The notes: generated by a model not told the origin, from the letters alone. Shown: positions 7,353 to 16,612, counted from the first letter of the stretch. The stretch: 27,912 nucleotides of DNA from CAYVSF01 sp046482855 (GCA_046482855.1 JAWOEH010000215.1:1-27912), one strand, 5' to 3'. Made by a program: numbers and translations.

Positions 7353-8754
7353 ATCCTTCTTCATTCTGCTATTTTGGGTCCTCTCCCTAATCATTACCAC
7401 CCTATTGACGGTCCTGTCCCTTCAGCAGGAGTATATGGCCATTACCACAGCCGGACTCATCATTTTAGGCATTCTTCAGGTAATTGCATTAATTCGTTAT
7501 GTATATCGGAAAGATCGTGAATTCGACTACTTTATCGAAGCCATAAGCAACCAGGATACTTCTGCTTTTTTTACCCGCATAAAGGACAAACACCGTAGCC
7601 GGAAGCTCTATGATGGTTATAATAAGGTATTGGATAATTTCCATCAGCTCAACAGCGAGAAAGTTCATCGCGAAGTGGTTTGGGCACAAACCCTGGAGCA
7701 GATAACCATTGGCATGCTGGCTTATGACAAAAACGGGCAGATACTACTAGTCAATAAGTATTTCCTTAAGTTGCTCAGCCTTTCTGAACTTAAGCACCTG
7801 ACAGCCTTGAACAGGGTTTCTCCAAAACTCACGCACCTGTTACAAACCCTTCAGCCAGGCAATAATAGAACTATAAAACTTCAACACAACCACCAACTAT
7901 TGCAATTATCGCTCTCAGCAACAAAAATTAAGCAGGCAAACCAACTTCCCTATATGCTTGTGAGTATAAAAGAGGTAAGTGTGGAAATGGCCAAAAGTGA
8001 ACAAGAAGCCTGGCAAAAGATGATTCGCATACTCCGGCACGAAGTAACCAACTCCGTCAGTCCGGTGCGGTTGCTCTCAGGGAGTTTACTCCAACAAAGC
8101 AAACAAATACTGCAGCAGGAACAAAACAAATCCCTGCAAGAGTTTTTGGAGCGTTCGATTCAGGGGTTAGAAGCCATCCATATCCGTAGCGAAGGCCTGG
8201 TAGATTTTGTAGAACGCTATAGGGTCTTTACTAATTTAGAATGCCACAATCCTGCCCCCCTCTCCATAATTCAACTCACCCATGAAGCTATGGCAGTTAT
8301 GGATGCTACATTTCACAAGCACGGAATTACCGTTAAAATGAAGGGACCTGAAGAGCTTCCTCCCATACGCGGCGACAAACACTTGCTTAGCCAGGTACTG
8401 CTAAACCTGCTAAAAAATGCACTAGAAGCAGTTACCGATAGCGCTAACAAACACATAGGCGTATATTGGCAACTCACGGAAAATGGTCAGCAACTAACAA
8501 TTGAGGACTCCGGGAAAGGGATTTCAGAGGAGCTCCTGGAAGAGGTATTCACGCCCTTTTTCACAACCAAGCCTAAGGGAACTGGAATAGGCCTAAGCCT
8601 TTCGCGCCAAATTGTATTGGCTCACCAAGGGAATTTAGAACTCCACTCGGAACTGGGCAAAGGGACTGCCATCAGGCTATTTTTTCCTTCGCAAAACCGC
8701 CAACTGCATAGCAAAAGTAAAACTCGCCAAAACAAAAAAGACAATTCCAGATAG
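7339..8754 (+). CDS. Membrane sensor histidine kinase, NtrY/NtrB-like
   Basis: A 471-residue kinase paired with the regulator just upstream. It has two membrane helices near the N-terminus (about 7-28 and 35-54) with almost no periplasmic loop, so it probably senses within the membrane or cytoplasm. These are followed by a linker, a PAS-like domain (about 115-215), and a dimerisation helix with phospho-acceptor His234 (RILRHEVTNSVSP). The ATPase domain has N box LLNLLKNALEA, G1 DSGKGIS, F box FTPFFTT and G2 GTGIGLSL. The start overlaps the regulator by 14 bases, so the two are translated together. The last 78 bases overlap the 3' end of the convergent MFS gene. Confidence 0.92.
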   Translation: MIFSKSFFILLFWVLSLIITTLLTVLSLQQEYMAITTAGLIILGILQVIALIRYVYRKDREFDYFIEAISNQDTSAFFTRIKDKHRSRKLYDGYNKVLDNFHQLNSEKVHREVVWAQTLEQITIGMLAYDKNGQILLVNKYFLKLLSLSELKHLTALNRVSPKLTHLLQTLQPGNNRTIKLQHNHQLLQLSLSATKIKQANQLPYMLVSIKEVSVEMAKSEQEAWQKMIRILRHEVTNSVSPVRLLSGSLLQQSKQILQQEQNKSLQEFLERSIQGLEAIHIRSEGLVDFVERYRVFTNLECHNPAPLSIIQLTHEAMAVMDATFHKHGITVKMKGPEELPPIRGDKHLLSQVLLNLLKNALEAVTDSANKHIGVYWQLTENGQQLTIEDSGKGISEELLEEVFTPFFTTKPKGTGIGLSLSRQIVLAHQGNLELHSELGKGTAIRLFFPSQNRQLHSKSKTRQNKKDNSR

Positions 8755-9858
8755 AAGCAATGCCTGGTGCAGCGAGAAGGTATCGGTATACCAACCCACA
8801 AAGGGCCCGATACAAGCAAATAACACCCGGATAACAAAGTTACGTACAGAGAGCACTGTAGCACGAACATTGGAATCAGCCAATCGATTAATATAATCCT
8901 TCAGAACCGGAGTGGCAATACCTCGCACAATATAAAAGATCACAAGTATACCCAAGCCGGCCACCGCATGAATCTGCGATAGTGCCACATACCCAATAGG
9001 TAAAAAAAGCAAGATAAAAAACATAGTCTTTATCTGTCCCACGTACTGCTCAACACGATGAGCATATATAGCACTCAAGCCCACCAGCAAATTTAACCCT
9101 GCCCAAAGGACTCCGTACAAAGCCAGAGGAATATCCACCACCGCAAAGTAAGGTTGCACAAACCAGGCCATAGTAAGCGTAGATGCACCAATGATGGAGG
9201 AGAAATAGATATTCCACTTCAACTCCTTATGCTCGAAGAGGCTATACCTTACAATCTTCAATATATCGGAAAACTTTGCTTTTACAAGTTGCTTATGCCG
9301 GGTAGGTTCCACCAGCAAAAATGCCGCAGGCACGCCAATAAAGGCGATAAATGTTTGCCCCACGTACGGTGCTCGCAAAGCATACTCAGCAAGCAGTCCC
9401 CCTAGAATACCGGCAATAGTTTCGGCAAAATTGCCCACAGATACCATGCGGCCTTCAAATTTTATATAATGTTCTTTTTTGCCGGAAGCCATCAACGTAT
9501 CGTACAACATTGCCGAATCCGCCCCGGAAATAAGGCTCTGACCGAACCCCAGAACCATCTCAGCCAGCAAAAATCCCCAAAACCCATAGGAAAAGGAGTA
9601 GACACCAAAGCCGAGCGTACCTAGGATCGTGCCAATGATAAGCGTTTTCCGCCGCCCAAGCACATCGGCCAAATAGCCCGAAGGAATTTCCAACACCACA
9701 ATAGCAACCGAATAGATGGCTTGTAAAGTAAATACATCGCGCATCTCCAGACCATTTGACTGATAAAAAGGCACCACAATGGGCATAAACAACATAAACC
9801 ACTTGGCAATCTTAATGAGGTAGAGACAGGTAAGGTTCTTCCGGAAGCTTGTAGGCAT
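8677..9858 (-). CDS. MFS transporter
   Basis: A 393-residue major facilitator with about 12 hydrophobic helices. The loop between helices 2 and 3 carries motif A (GYLADVLGRRK, residues 61-71). The substrate cannot be read from sequence; single-gene MFS proteins of this size in Bacteroidota are often drug or metabolite exporters. The start codon at 9858 follows a good promoter at 9903-9932. The last helix is encoded within the region overlapping the kinase gene on the other strand. Confidence 0.88.
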   Translation of the reverse strand: MPTSFRKNLTCLYLIKIAKWFMLFMPIVVPFYQSNGLEMRDVFTLQAIYSVAIVVLEIPSGYLADVLGRRKTLIIGTILGTLGFGVYSFSYGFWGFLLAEMVLGFGQSLISGADSAMLYDTLMASGKKEHYIKFEGRMVSVGNFAETIAGILGGLLAEYALRAPYVGQTFIAFIGVPAAFLLVEPTRHKQLVKAKFSDILKIVRYSLFEHKELKWNIYFSSIIGASTLTMAWFVQPYFAVVDIPLALYGVLWAGLNLLVGLSAIYAHRVEQYVGQIKTMFFILLFLPIGYVALSQIHAVAGLGILVIFYIVRGIATPVLKDYINRLADSNVRATVLSVRNFVIRVLFACIGPFVGWYTDTFSLHQALLLSGIVFFVLASFTFAMQLAVLRRKK

Positions 9859-9902
9859 AGATTCAGGTGTTGGGAATGTTGACCATTTTTTTCATTTGAT
9901 GG

Positions 9903-9932
9903 CAAAAATACGCCAAGCCCCTCACAGTACAA
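9903..9932 (-). promoter_or_regulatory. Bacteroidota consensus promoter of the MFS gene
   Basis: On the minus strand TTG (9930-9932), exactly 19 bases, then TATTTTTG (9903-9910): a full match to TTG-N19-TAnnTTTG. The start codon is about 38 bases beyond the expected transcription start. Confidence 0.7.
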
Positions 9933-9993
9933 AACAGATCGCCAAAAATAGCAACCCATTGGCATGGCTATTTTCAGACATTCCTAAATTGTA

Positions 9994-10644
9994 TCATGGC
10001 TGAATTTTTAAACTATGCGAAACAGCCTTCATATCCGAACCCAGTGAGGGCGCTTCCCGATTAATTTTGCTTATACACTCCAACTGTTTCAGGGAATCGT
10101 CTCTAACCATTGCCTGTTGGTAGGCAATAGCCTTGGTCACATCAGCTTTGTGTTCGGAAAGATCTTTACGTAATACCCATCCCTCATTTGCCCTTCGAGG
10201 AGTAACCACATGCACCCACTTTCCCATTTCTTCATCAATGGCAACAAAACTCGGATAATTCATCTTCTTCACTACTTCAGTTGTTGAATCAGGCTGAATA
10301 TACATACACGAAGGATGTAACACTATGGCAGGTTGCCCACTAAGTACTACCACAAATTCGGAAACCCACCCCTTGGTACCATCGGTTAAACACACGTGGT
10401 AGTACAAATGATTTTTATCAGTTGAGTCCCTTGCTGTGCTACCCAAATAAGCCATCTGCTGACCTAAATGCAGACTGCTCATCCAGTCAGATTCCCGTGA
10501 GGGTTCTGAACGTACTGACCCCTTTGGCCATATACACAATGCCGTTCCTTGTTTTACTTCTTTTTGTGGCTGACAGGCATTGAATACAACTATAAAAAAG
10601 AGATAATACACCGTGCTGTAGCAACCACGCTTACTAATTTGCAT
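9994..10644 (-). CDS. Lipoprotein with tandem bacterial SH3-like domains
   Basis: A 216-residue protein with a signal peptide and a likely lipobox Cys (VFNAC). Two SH3b-like repeats can be recognised: the first about 36-100, with the variant VRSEPS start and TKGWVSEFVVVL end, and the second about 108-165, ending in NEGWVLRKDL. SH3b domains usually bind peptidoglycan or protein partners in the envelope. A charged helical tail follows. No catalytic domain is seen. It appears to be a single-gene unit. Its promoter is weaker than that of the neighbouring MFS gene. Confidence 0.7.
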   Translation of the reverse strand: MQISKRGCYSTVYYLFFIVVFNACQPQKEVKQGTALCIWPKGSVRSEPSRESDWMSSLHLGQQMAYLGSTARDSTDKNHLYYHVCLTDGTKGWVSEFVVVLSGQPAIVLHPSCMYIQPDSTTEVVKKMNYPSFVAIDEEMGKWVHVVTPRRANEGWVLRKDLSEHKADVTKAIAYQQAMVRDDSLKQLECISKINREAPSLGSDMKAVSHSLKIQP

Positions 10645-10676
10645 ATTGGGAATATGAAAGATTTTCTAATGAACTT

Positions 10677-10709
10677 TAAATATAGCACTTTAAATTGAAT
10701 GATTCACAA
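10677..10709 (-). promoter_or_regulatory. Candidate promoter of the SH3 lipoprotein
   Basis: On the minus strand TTG (10707-10709), 22 bases, then TATATTTA (10677-10684), one mismatch from TAnnTTTG. Confidence 0.35.
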
Positions 10710-10999
10710 ATTATGGGTATTGTGCAAAAAATTAAGAGCCTGATCAGAATTTTTATCTGAGTTAGTCTGCAACTTGTTCATGTACAACAGAGAATAGCAG
10801 ATAAATTACGGAAAAGATCCTTCGTGAGCATGGCGCTAAAAAAACCGGTCGAACTGAGTCAACCTATCGACTCCCTAGTAATCAGCAAATTATTCATAAC
10901 ACGAAAAACTGGCAATATTTTCGAAAAACAAGTGCATTTTTCATGCAGGATATGTATACTTGTAAAAAGAAAATATCCACTTATCAGGGAGGGCCAACC
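10710..10999. other. Intergenic region between divergent genes
   Basis: No gene is recognised. A weak -7-like TATACTTG lies at 10955-10962, 37 bases before the small acidic protein's start. No clear TTG is seen at the matching distance. Confidence 0.35.
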
Positions 11000-11338
11000 A
11001 TGAATAAACCCAGAGTTATAAAGGACTTTGAAAAGCTTGACAAACATATTAAAGAACAAATAAAACTTACCTACCCATACGGCTTTTCGGAGCATCTTAT
11101 CACCTTTACCAATAAGACAGGCCGTTATTCATCGGCACTTCCTTTCGAAACGGAGGAAAAATACTACTTGGTACGTATGACACAACAGGAAGCCAATCAC
11201 TTAATCGACCAGGACGAAGACTTCGATGATGAGGGTAACCTGAGAGATGAAGTTCGCGATCTTTATGAAAATAAATACCCCGATGTGGAATCATTGGCAA
11301 ATGAGGATATGGAAGAGGAAGAAGAAAACACAGATTAA
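11000..11338 (+). CDS. Conserved small acidic protein of unknown function
   Basis: A 112-residue soluble protein. The start at 11000 is preferred over 10943 because GGGAGG lies just upstream and because the N-terminus MNKPRVIKDFEKL resembles small conserved proteins I recall from other Bacteroidota. The body has an aromatic segment (LTYPYGFSEHLITFTN, then LPFETEEKYYLVRM) followed by a very acidic tail rich in Asp and Glu. There is no signal peptide or membrane helix. The function is unknown; the acidic tail might suit binding to a basic partner. The last codons and the stop lie inside a terminator hairpin shared with cstA. Confidence 0.75.
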   Translation: MNKPRVIKDFEKLDKHIKEQIKLTYPYGFSEHLITFTNKTGRYSSALPFETEEKYYLVRMTQQEANHLIDQDEDFDDEGNLRDEVRDLYENKYPDVESLANEDMEEEEENTD

Positions 11339-11376
11339 CAAAGGCCGACATTATTGCCGGCCTTTGTTAATCTGTG
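11329..11376. terminator. Bidirectional terminator with a perfect 19-bp stem
   Basis: CACAGATTAACAAAGGCCG (11329-11347) is perfectly complementary to 11358-11376, with a 10-base loop. The GC core is flanked by AAA on one side and TTTGTTAAT on the other, so it can serve both strands. It contains the stop codon of the small acidic gene and lies 9 bases beyond the cstA stop. Confidence 0.88.
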
Positions 11377-11385
11377 GGCACCCTA

Positions 11386-12852
11386 TTATACCCTCGATTC
11401 TTTCAAAATATACTCCTTCGAAGTTTCTACTTTACGGCGTGAGTACCGATACTCATAAATAAAGAAGGCACCTAACAACCCCAGGGCCGAAACAATACCA
11501 ACAGCATAACTAATGAGATGAGGGAACTGAAATCCTTCAGGAGCAATTAAAATATAGCTTACAATAACCGCCGTCATAAAGGTTGCGGGCACCAAAGCAA
11601 TCCAGAATGAACGTCCCTCTTTCAGCAGGTAAACGGCCGCAGTCCACAAAACAAAAGTGGCCAGGGTTTGATTCGCCCAACCAAAGTAGCGCCAAATAAT
11701 GGAAAAATCAATTTGAGTAAGCAGGAAACCAATAGCAAACAGTGGCAAAGTAATCAACAATCGTGTCTGAATTCTCTTTTGTCCAAGGCTAAAAGAGTCA
11801 GCCAATGTTAGGCGAGCCGAACGGAAGGCCGTGTCGCCTGATGTAATCGGTGCAACCACAACCCCTAAAATGGCAAGAAATCCACCGATTTTACCCAACA
11901 GACCATTGCTAATTTCATTCACTGCCCAGGCTGCATTGTGTCCCTCAACCGCCATAGTAGAACCTAATTCTCCAACTCCACCAAAGAAAGTCATGGCAGC
12001 AGCTGCCCATATCAAGGCGACAATACCTTCGGCAATCATAGTACCAAAGAATACCTTACGCCCCTGCTTCTCGTTGGTAATACAACGTGCCATAAGAGGC
12101 GACTGTGTCGAGTGAAAACCGGAAATAGCCCCACAAGCAATGGTGATAAACAATAAAGGAAATACCGGAAAATCGCCCGGATGAGCATGCATATTCTTAA
12201 ACGTAGCCAGAGTAAGTTCTGGCATTTGTGCAGAACCAAATAGCAGAGAAATAGCTATCCCAACAGCCATTACCAACAATGCAAGTCCAAAAACAGGATA
12301 GATCTTACCGATAAGCTTATCAACAGGCACCATGGTGGCAATGATATAGTAAGCAAAAATGATAACCACCAGCAGGGTAACATTAATGCCAGATAGATTA
12401 TGCATGATGCTGGCGGGACCCTTAATAAAGACGACACCTACCAACACAAGTAAAATAACAGCAAAAAATCGCATGAATTGTTTCGATCCCTTACCCAGGT
12501 ATTTCCCTACTACCTCCGGAATACTGGCACCTCCGTGCCGTACAGACAACATGCCAGAGAAATAGTCGTGTACACCCCCGGCAAAAATGGACCCAAATAC
12601 AATCCAGATAAAGGCAACCGGCCCCCACAAAGCACCGGCAATAGCACCAAATATAGGGCCCAATCCGGCAATATTCAGAAACTGTATCAGGAAGATCTTA
12701 CCAAGTCCCATAGGCACATAATCCACCCCATCGTTTTTCGTAATAGCAGGTGTAGGTCTGGCTTCATCCGCCCCAAATTTTCTTTCTACAAACTTACCAT
12801 AGAGCCAATAGCCAAGGATAAGTGTCGCAACAGATACCAAGAATGTAATCAT
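11386..12852 (-). CDS. cstA: Carbon starvation protein CstA-family transporter
   Basis: A 488-residue multi-pass membrane protein of the short CstA type. The most characteristic stretch is the early GLGPIFGAIAGALWGP (about 63-78), with FAGGVHDYFSGMLSVRHGG just after. Family members in Escherichia coli import pyruvate or peptides when carbon is scarce. It lies 116 bases downstream of a NarL-type regulator and the matching kinase on the same strand, so it is the probable output of that pair. This parallels the BtsSR-BtsT arrangement but with different regulator families. The region in front of the start holds paired direct repeats. Confidence 0.9.
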   Translation of the reverse strand: MITFLVSVATLILGYWLYGKFVERKFGADEARPTPAITKNDGVDYVPMGLGKIFLIQFLNIAGLGPIFGAIAGALWGPVAFIWIVFGSIFAGGVHDYFSGMLSVRHGGASIPEVVGKYLGKGSKQFMRFFAVILLVLVGVVFIKGPASIMHNLSGINVTLLVVIIFAYYIIATMVPVDKLIGKIYPVFGLALLVMAVGIAISLLFGSAQMPELTLATFKNMHAHPGDFPVFPLLFITIACGAISGFHSTQSPLMARCITNEKQGRKVFFGTMIAEGIVALIWAAAAMTFFGGVGELGSTMAVEGHNAAWAVNEISNGLLGKIGGFLAILGVVVAPITSGDTAFRSARLTLADSFSLGQKRIQTRLLITLPLFAIGFLLTQIDFSIIWRYFGWANQTLATFVLWTAAVYLLKEGRSFWIALVPATFMTAVIVSYILIAPEGFQFPHLISYAVGIVSALGLLGAFFIYEYRYSRRKVETSKEYILKESRV

Positions 12853-12917
12853 AACTTCAGCTTTTTGATTTACATTTCAAAGGAACCTGCTTTTAGAAGC
12901 TAATACTACCGAATAAT

Positions 12918-12948
12918 CACCCAAATAGGTGGTGAGATACACCCAAAT
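12918..12948. promoter_or_regulatory. Paired direct repeats upstream of cstA
   Basis: CACCCAAAT occurs at 12918-12926 and again at 12940-12948, starts 22 bases apart (about two helical turns). The interval also has GGTG/CACC dyads. The repeats lie about 65-96 bases before the cstA start and just after the regulator gene, so they are a candidate operator for the regulator. Confidence 0.5.
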
Positions 12949-12968
12949 GCTATGGGTATTTTCCGACA

Positions 12969-13619
12969 CTATTCAGGAAGATCCACCAGCTGATGGCGGA
13001 TAGCATACAAAGCCAAGGCAACAGAATGGCTACAGCCGGTTTTTAAAAATAAGTTGGACTTATGCCTGTCAATGGTTCGTTGGCTCACAAAGAGAGCGTC
13101 GGCAATTTCAGCATTGGTTTTCCCTTGGCACAAATGGGTGAGAACCTCTTTTTCTCGCCGGGTCAAGTGAAGCTGTTCATGCTGCTGAGCGCGTTCTTCC
13201 TTGCCCTGCAAAATGCGCATCAACAACTCCTGCGAGAAATAATGGCCGCCCTCCAATATACGCTCAATGCCCTTCACCAATTCATCCGGATCGGCATCTT
13301 TCAATAAGAATCCTTTTACGCCAATGCTCACAAGTTCATTGTAATAATCTTCCTCTCCCAGCATCGATAAGATCAGAACCGGTAAATGAGGGTACTGCTT
13401 CAGGGCTTTGGTAGTGGCCTCAATGCCATTCATCTGGGGCATATTGATATCCATCAGTACAATATCCGGAGGACCCAATTGTTCCAGAAGTTTGAGGAAA
13501 CGAATGCCGGTATCAGCTTCGCCAACCACATCAAATTGTGGATAGTCCTGGAGCAGCAGTTTCAATCCTTCCCGAAAAAGCCGGTGATCATCAACAATAA
13601 TTAGTTTCTTTCCATTCAT
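12969..13619 (-). CDS. NarL/LuxR-type response regulator
   Basis: A 216-residue two-domain regulator. The receiver has Asp10-Asp11 and phospho-acceptor Asp57 (in IVLMDINMPQMNG). The C-terminal LuxR-type helix-turn-helix is at about 150-205 (LTRREKEVLTHLCQGKTNAEIADAL, then VSQRTIDRHKSNL). The gene starts 3 bases after the stop of the large kinase and is surely co-translated with it. It most likely regulates cstA, which follows on the same strand. Confidence 0.93.
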   Translation of the reverse strand: MNGKKLIIVDDHRLFREGLKLLLQDYPQFDVVGEADTGIRFLKLLEQLGPPDIVLMDINMPQMNGIEATTKALKQYPHLPVLILSMLGEEDYYNELVSIGVKGFLLKDADPDELVKGIERILEGGHYFSQELLMRILQGKEERAQQHEQLHLTRREKEVLTHLCQGKTNAEIADALFVSQRTIDRHKSNLFLKTGCSHSVALALYAIRHQLVDLPE

Positions 13620-13622
13620 AAT

Positions 13623-16346
13623 TTAGTTGTTTACAGGCACCTGAATAGTCGCTTCAAAACCCTGTCCTGCAGGGGCTTTCCAAAACCATGAGCCGCCAAT
13701 ACTCTTTAGCCGGCTTTCGATATTGGAAAATCCCATCCCTTGCATATTACCAGGAATTTTTCCGGTAGAAATTCCTTTCCCATTATCGGCATAGGTCAAT
13801 TGCACGCCGGCCTCCTTTTCTGTCACAGTAAGAACAACAGCTGTAGCTTCGGCATGTTTCAGGGTATTATTCAGCAGCTCGGTACAAATTCGGTACAAGG
13901 CCAATTCGAGAGGTTGTGGCAGACGTTTCCATGGCAAGTGAAACTGCAATTGGGTATCAATCAAACGAGCCGAGGCCAGCCTTTGCAAAAAGGCTTTAAG
14001 CGCAGATTCTAAGCCGTAATCTTCCAAAAGCTGTGGACTCAGGTTAGTAGAAATGTGCCGGATAGTAGCAATGGCTTCGTCAATGGCCTGTTGTGCCAAA
14101 TCAGCTATATGCAGCTTTCGCTCCTGATTGCGGGCTTTTTCGAGCGAGCGCAGGTAAAGCTTTAAACTAGAGAGCAATGGCCCGATACTATCGTGCATAT
14201 CACGTGCAAAGCGGCTACGCTCCTGCTCTTCGGTGCGGATAATGGCCGTTAGTACTTGCCGTTCCACCTCCCGCCGACGGCTCAAGTTGCGTATGATAGC
14301 CAAAATAAACGGTCCTCCTTCATACGATACCAAATTCACATTCACTTCAACCGGAAAGCTGGCTCCATCTTTACACACCTGCACACTATCAAAAGTTCGA
14401 GAAGGCTGAAGGTCAGTGAGTTTGCTCAAATGCTCACTACGAAGCGTGGTTTCGCTAAGCTCCTGATGCACTGCAGCCAGGTTCAGCCCCAACAATTCGG
14501 TGTGATCATACTTCAACCAGGTGCAAGCTGCCGGATTAGCATCCGTAATATTTCCCTGCAAATCCAACAACATAATTTCTTCCTGAGCTTGCTCATACAG
14601 GGCTCGCCAACGCCTTTCACTAGCTTGTAAACGTGCTTGTTCCTGCTTCAATTGGTCTTCGGCGTGTTTTCGTTCCGTAATGTCAATATGTGTTCCAACC
14701 AGTATATGGGGCTTTCCGGTACTATCCCAGTCCAGTACTTTACCCCTTGAGAACAACCAGTGCCAACTTCCTGTTTTTGCGCATATGCGGAACTCCACGG
14801 CATAAGTTCGTCCGGGATTATCCAGGTAGGCAGCACGATTAGCTTCTACCCGCTCTTTGTCATCGGGATGTATCAAGGCATCTACCTCAGCTAATGTAGT
14901 GGTATGCATGGGAGCATTATACCCTAGCCGAACCCATGTTTGTTCACCCATGGTAAAGGTACTCTGCCCGATGTTGTATTCCCAAACTCCGTCAGAACTT
15001 ACATCCAACATCATAAGCAAGCGCCGTCGTGCATTTTCCAGGTGTCTATTCGCCTGTTCCAAGTCAGCTGTGCGTTCACCCACCAAATCCATCAAATGAT
15101 GCCGGTGTTTATCCAATTCTTTATTCTGCTCCTCAATGTACTCATTTTGCATCATCAAATTGCTATTGGCTTGCTTTAGTGCGTGCGTTTTCTCTTCCAC
15201 ACGGGCATCCAGTTCTCTGTTCATAAGCAACAGACGCCGTGCCTTCAGTCTATTACGATACTCATTGCGAAGAATTAGTAACGTAAAAAAAAGAATCAAC
15301 CCTCCTGAAACCAAAAGAATACCTTTATTTTTCTCAATAAACCCCGGAGGTTCATTAATCAATTCATACTCCGCTGGCAACAATGCCATCGGAATATTGT
15401 GTTTCATTAACTCTTGATAATCGAACCCATAACGATTATATCCCTCACGCGTAATGGGAATCTCTTCCACAGCGGTTCCACGGATAATAGCCAGAGCTTT
15501 TTCAGCAGCTAACCGACCCTGATCGAACCCACTGGTAAGCATCCCCCCCACTATGCCTCTACCTAAATAGAAATCCCAGCCACTATAAACAGGTAAGGAG
15601 GTTGCCTCCTTTATCAGGGCGATATTCTCCTGATAGGAAATAAACTGTTGCTTATCGTCACGACTAAAGTTCGTGAGCAGTATTACCTGATTATCGGGAA
15701 GATTACCAAGGGAAACCGAAAGTTCGGGAATAGAAAGATTCTCAATAAAACGGTACCTCACCGAAGTTCCCAATTCAGGCCAGAATGATTTGATGTAGTT
15801 GCGATTGATAATGGCCGAAACAGTGCTATTATCATTGATAATCACGAGCGTATCCAGCTTAGGGTGAAGTTTGAGAATCAACGCTGCTGTTTTTTTAAAA
15901 TCTATCTCTTCTGTAACCCCTGTTATTTTATCAAGATCAGCTATTAGTAATTCAGTAAACTGATCGATGGCACAAAAGACAATGGGTATATCTTTAAAAA
16001 ATTCCTCTCGATGGCGTTTAACAAATTCAAGGGCATTATTATCAGAAACAATAATGACTTTATAGGGGATATTGTGGTGCTTAACACGATATAATTGGTA
16101 GAGGGCCTTAAAATAGGTAGAATCAGTATTCCGTTTACTATCGAGGTATTCAAAATGTAACTCCATATTGGGTTGTTGATTAAATACCGTTTCAATTCCG
16201 CGGGTAATATCATCTGTCCACAGAAGCCCCTGATGATAGGAATGCAATATCAATACTTTATCGCGCTCGGGAGGCTGAGCCTGAAGCAAAAAGCTGTTCA
16301 ACAACAACCAAATCACAAGCCCTTTTACCAGTAAATTTTCACCCAT
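13623..16346 (-). CDS. Sensor kinase with periplasmic substrate-binding-like sensor and two PAS domains
   Basis: A 907-residue HisKA_3-type kinase. It has a signal peptide (about 1-24), then a periplasmic domain (about 28-330) resembling the ABC_sub_bind family (KVLILHSYHQGLLWTDDI; DNNALEFVKRH; VFCAIDQF). One membrane helix (about 341-361) and a coiled coil (about 365-440) follow, then PAS1 with a C-terminal cap (about 445-560), PAS2 (about 575-690), and a dimerisation helix with His718 (RFARDMHDSIGPL). The ATPase domain has LLNNTLKHAEA and DNGKGIS. The periplasmic domain probably binds a small solute and replaces a separate binding protein. The kinase heads an operon with the NarL-type regulator and cstA, so the solute may be a CstA substrate such as a carboxylate or peptide; this is an inference. 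Confidence 0.9.
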   Translation of the reverse strand: MGENLLVKGLVIWLLLNSFLLQAQPPERDKVLILHSYHQGLLWTDDITRGIETVFNQQPNMELHFEYLDSKRNTDSTYFKALYQLYRVKHHNIPYKVIIVSDNNALEFVKRHREEFFKDIPIVFCAIDQFTELLIADLDKITGVTEEIDFKKTAALILKLHPKLDTLVIINDNSTVSAIINRNYIKSFWPELGTSVRYRFIENLSIPELSVSLGNLPDNQVILLTNFSRDDKQQFISYQENIALIKEATSLPVYSGWDFYLGRGIVGGMLTSGFDQGRLAAEKALAIIRGTAVEEIPITREGYNRYGFDYQELMKHNIPMALLPAEYELINEPPGFIEKNKGILLVSGGLILFFTLLILRNEYRNRLKARRLLLMNRELDARVEEKTHALKQANSNLMMQNEYIEEQNKELDKHRHHLMDLVGERTADLEQANRHLENARRRLLMMLDVSSDGVWEYNIGQSTFTMGEQTWVRLGYNAPMHTTTLAEVDALIHPDDKERVEANRAAYLDNPGRTYAVEFRICAKTGSWHWLFSRGKVLDWDSTGKPHILVGTHIDITERKHAEDQLKQEQARLQASERRWRALYEQAQEEIMLLDLQGNITDANPAACTWLKYDHTELLGLNLAAVHQELSETTLRSEHLSKLTDLQPSRTFDSVQVCKDGASFPVEVNVNLVSYEGGPFILAIIRNLSRRREVERQVLTAIIRTEEQERSRFARDMHDSIGPLLSSLKLYLRSLEKARNQERKLHIADLAQQAIDEAIATIRHISTNLSPQLLEDYGLESALKAFLQRLASARLIDTQLQFHLPWKRLPQPLELALYRICTELLNNTLKHAEATAVVLTVTEKEAGVQLTYADNGKGISTGKIPGNMQGMGFSNIESRLKSIGGSWFWKAPAGQGFEATIQVPVNN

Positions 16347-16604
16347 TAAATCATTTTTTCACGGGGAAGATCCCCCCTTCGAAGATACCCCAAATATGGT
16401 AAGCAAGCAAGTTCAAACGCTCCATTAACAAGCCACCAAACCTCCAATCAAGGAGAAAATCCAACAAATTCTTTTCCCTGAACCACAACACACTACAAGC
16501 TACTGCACAGGTACTTGCCCAGGCACCCCTCTAAAATATATAAGTAGAATGGGTCTAAATAGGTACATTTCTTTAACAATTTCTTCATACTTCTTCAATT
16601 TTCC

Positions 16605-16612
16605 TATTTTTG
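16605..16612 (+). promoter_or_regulatory. -7 promoter element of the Na/Pi transporter gene
   Basis: TATTTTTG matches TAnnTTTG and lies 21 bases before the start codon. No TTG is found at the expected -33 position, so support is partial. Confidence 0.4.

Noticed and set aside
10943..10999. Upstream start for the small acidic protein
   Set aside because: The extra 19 residues do not look like the conserved N-terminus, the segment holds a promoter-like box, and the ribosome-binding GGGAGG fits the start at 11000.
12478..12903. 141-codon plus-strand frame
   Set aside because: It is antisense to cstA and shows no domain features.
14256..14630. 124-codon plus-strand frame
   Set aside because: It is antisense to the PAS region of the large kinase, which has unambiguous motifs.
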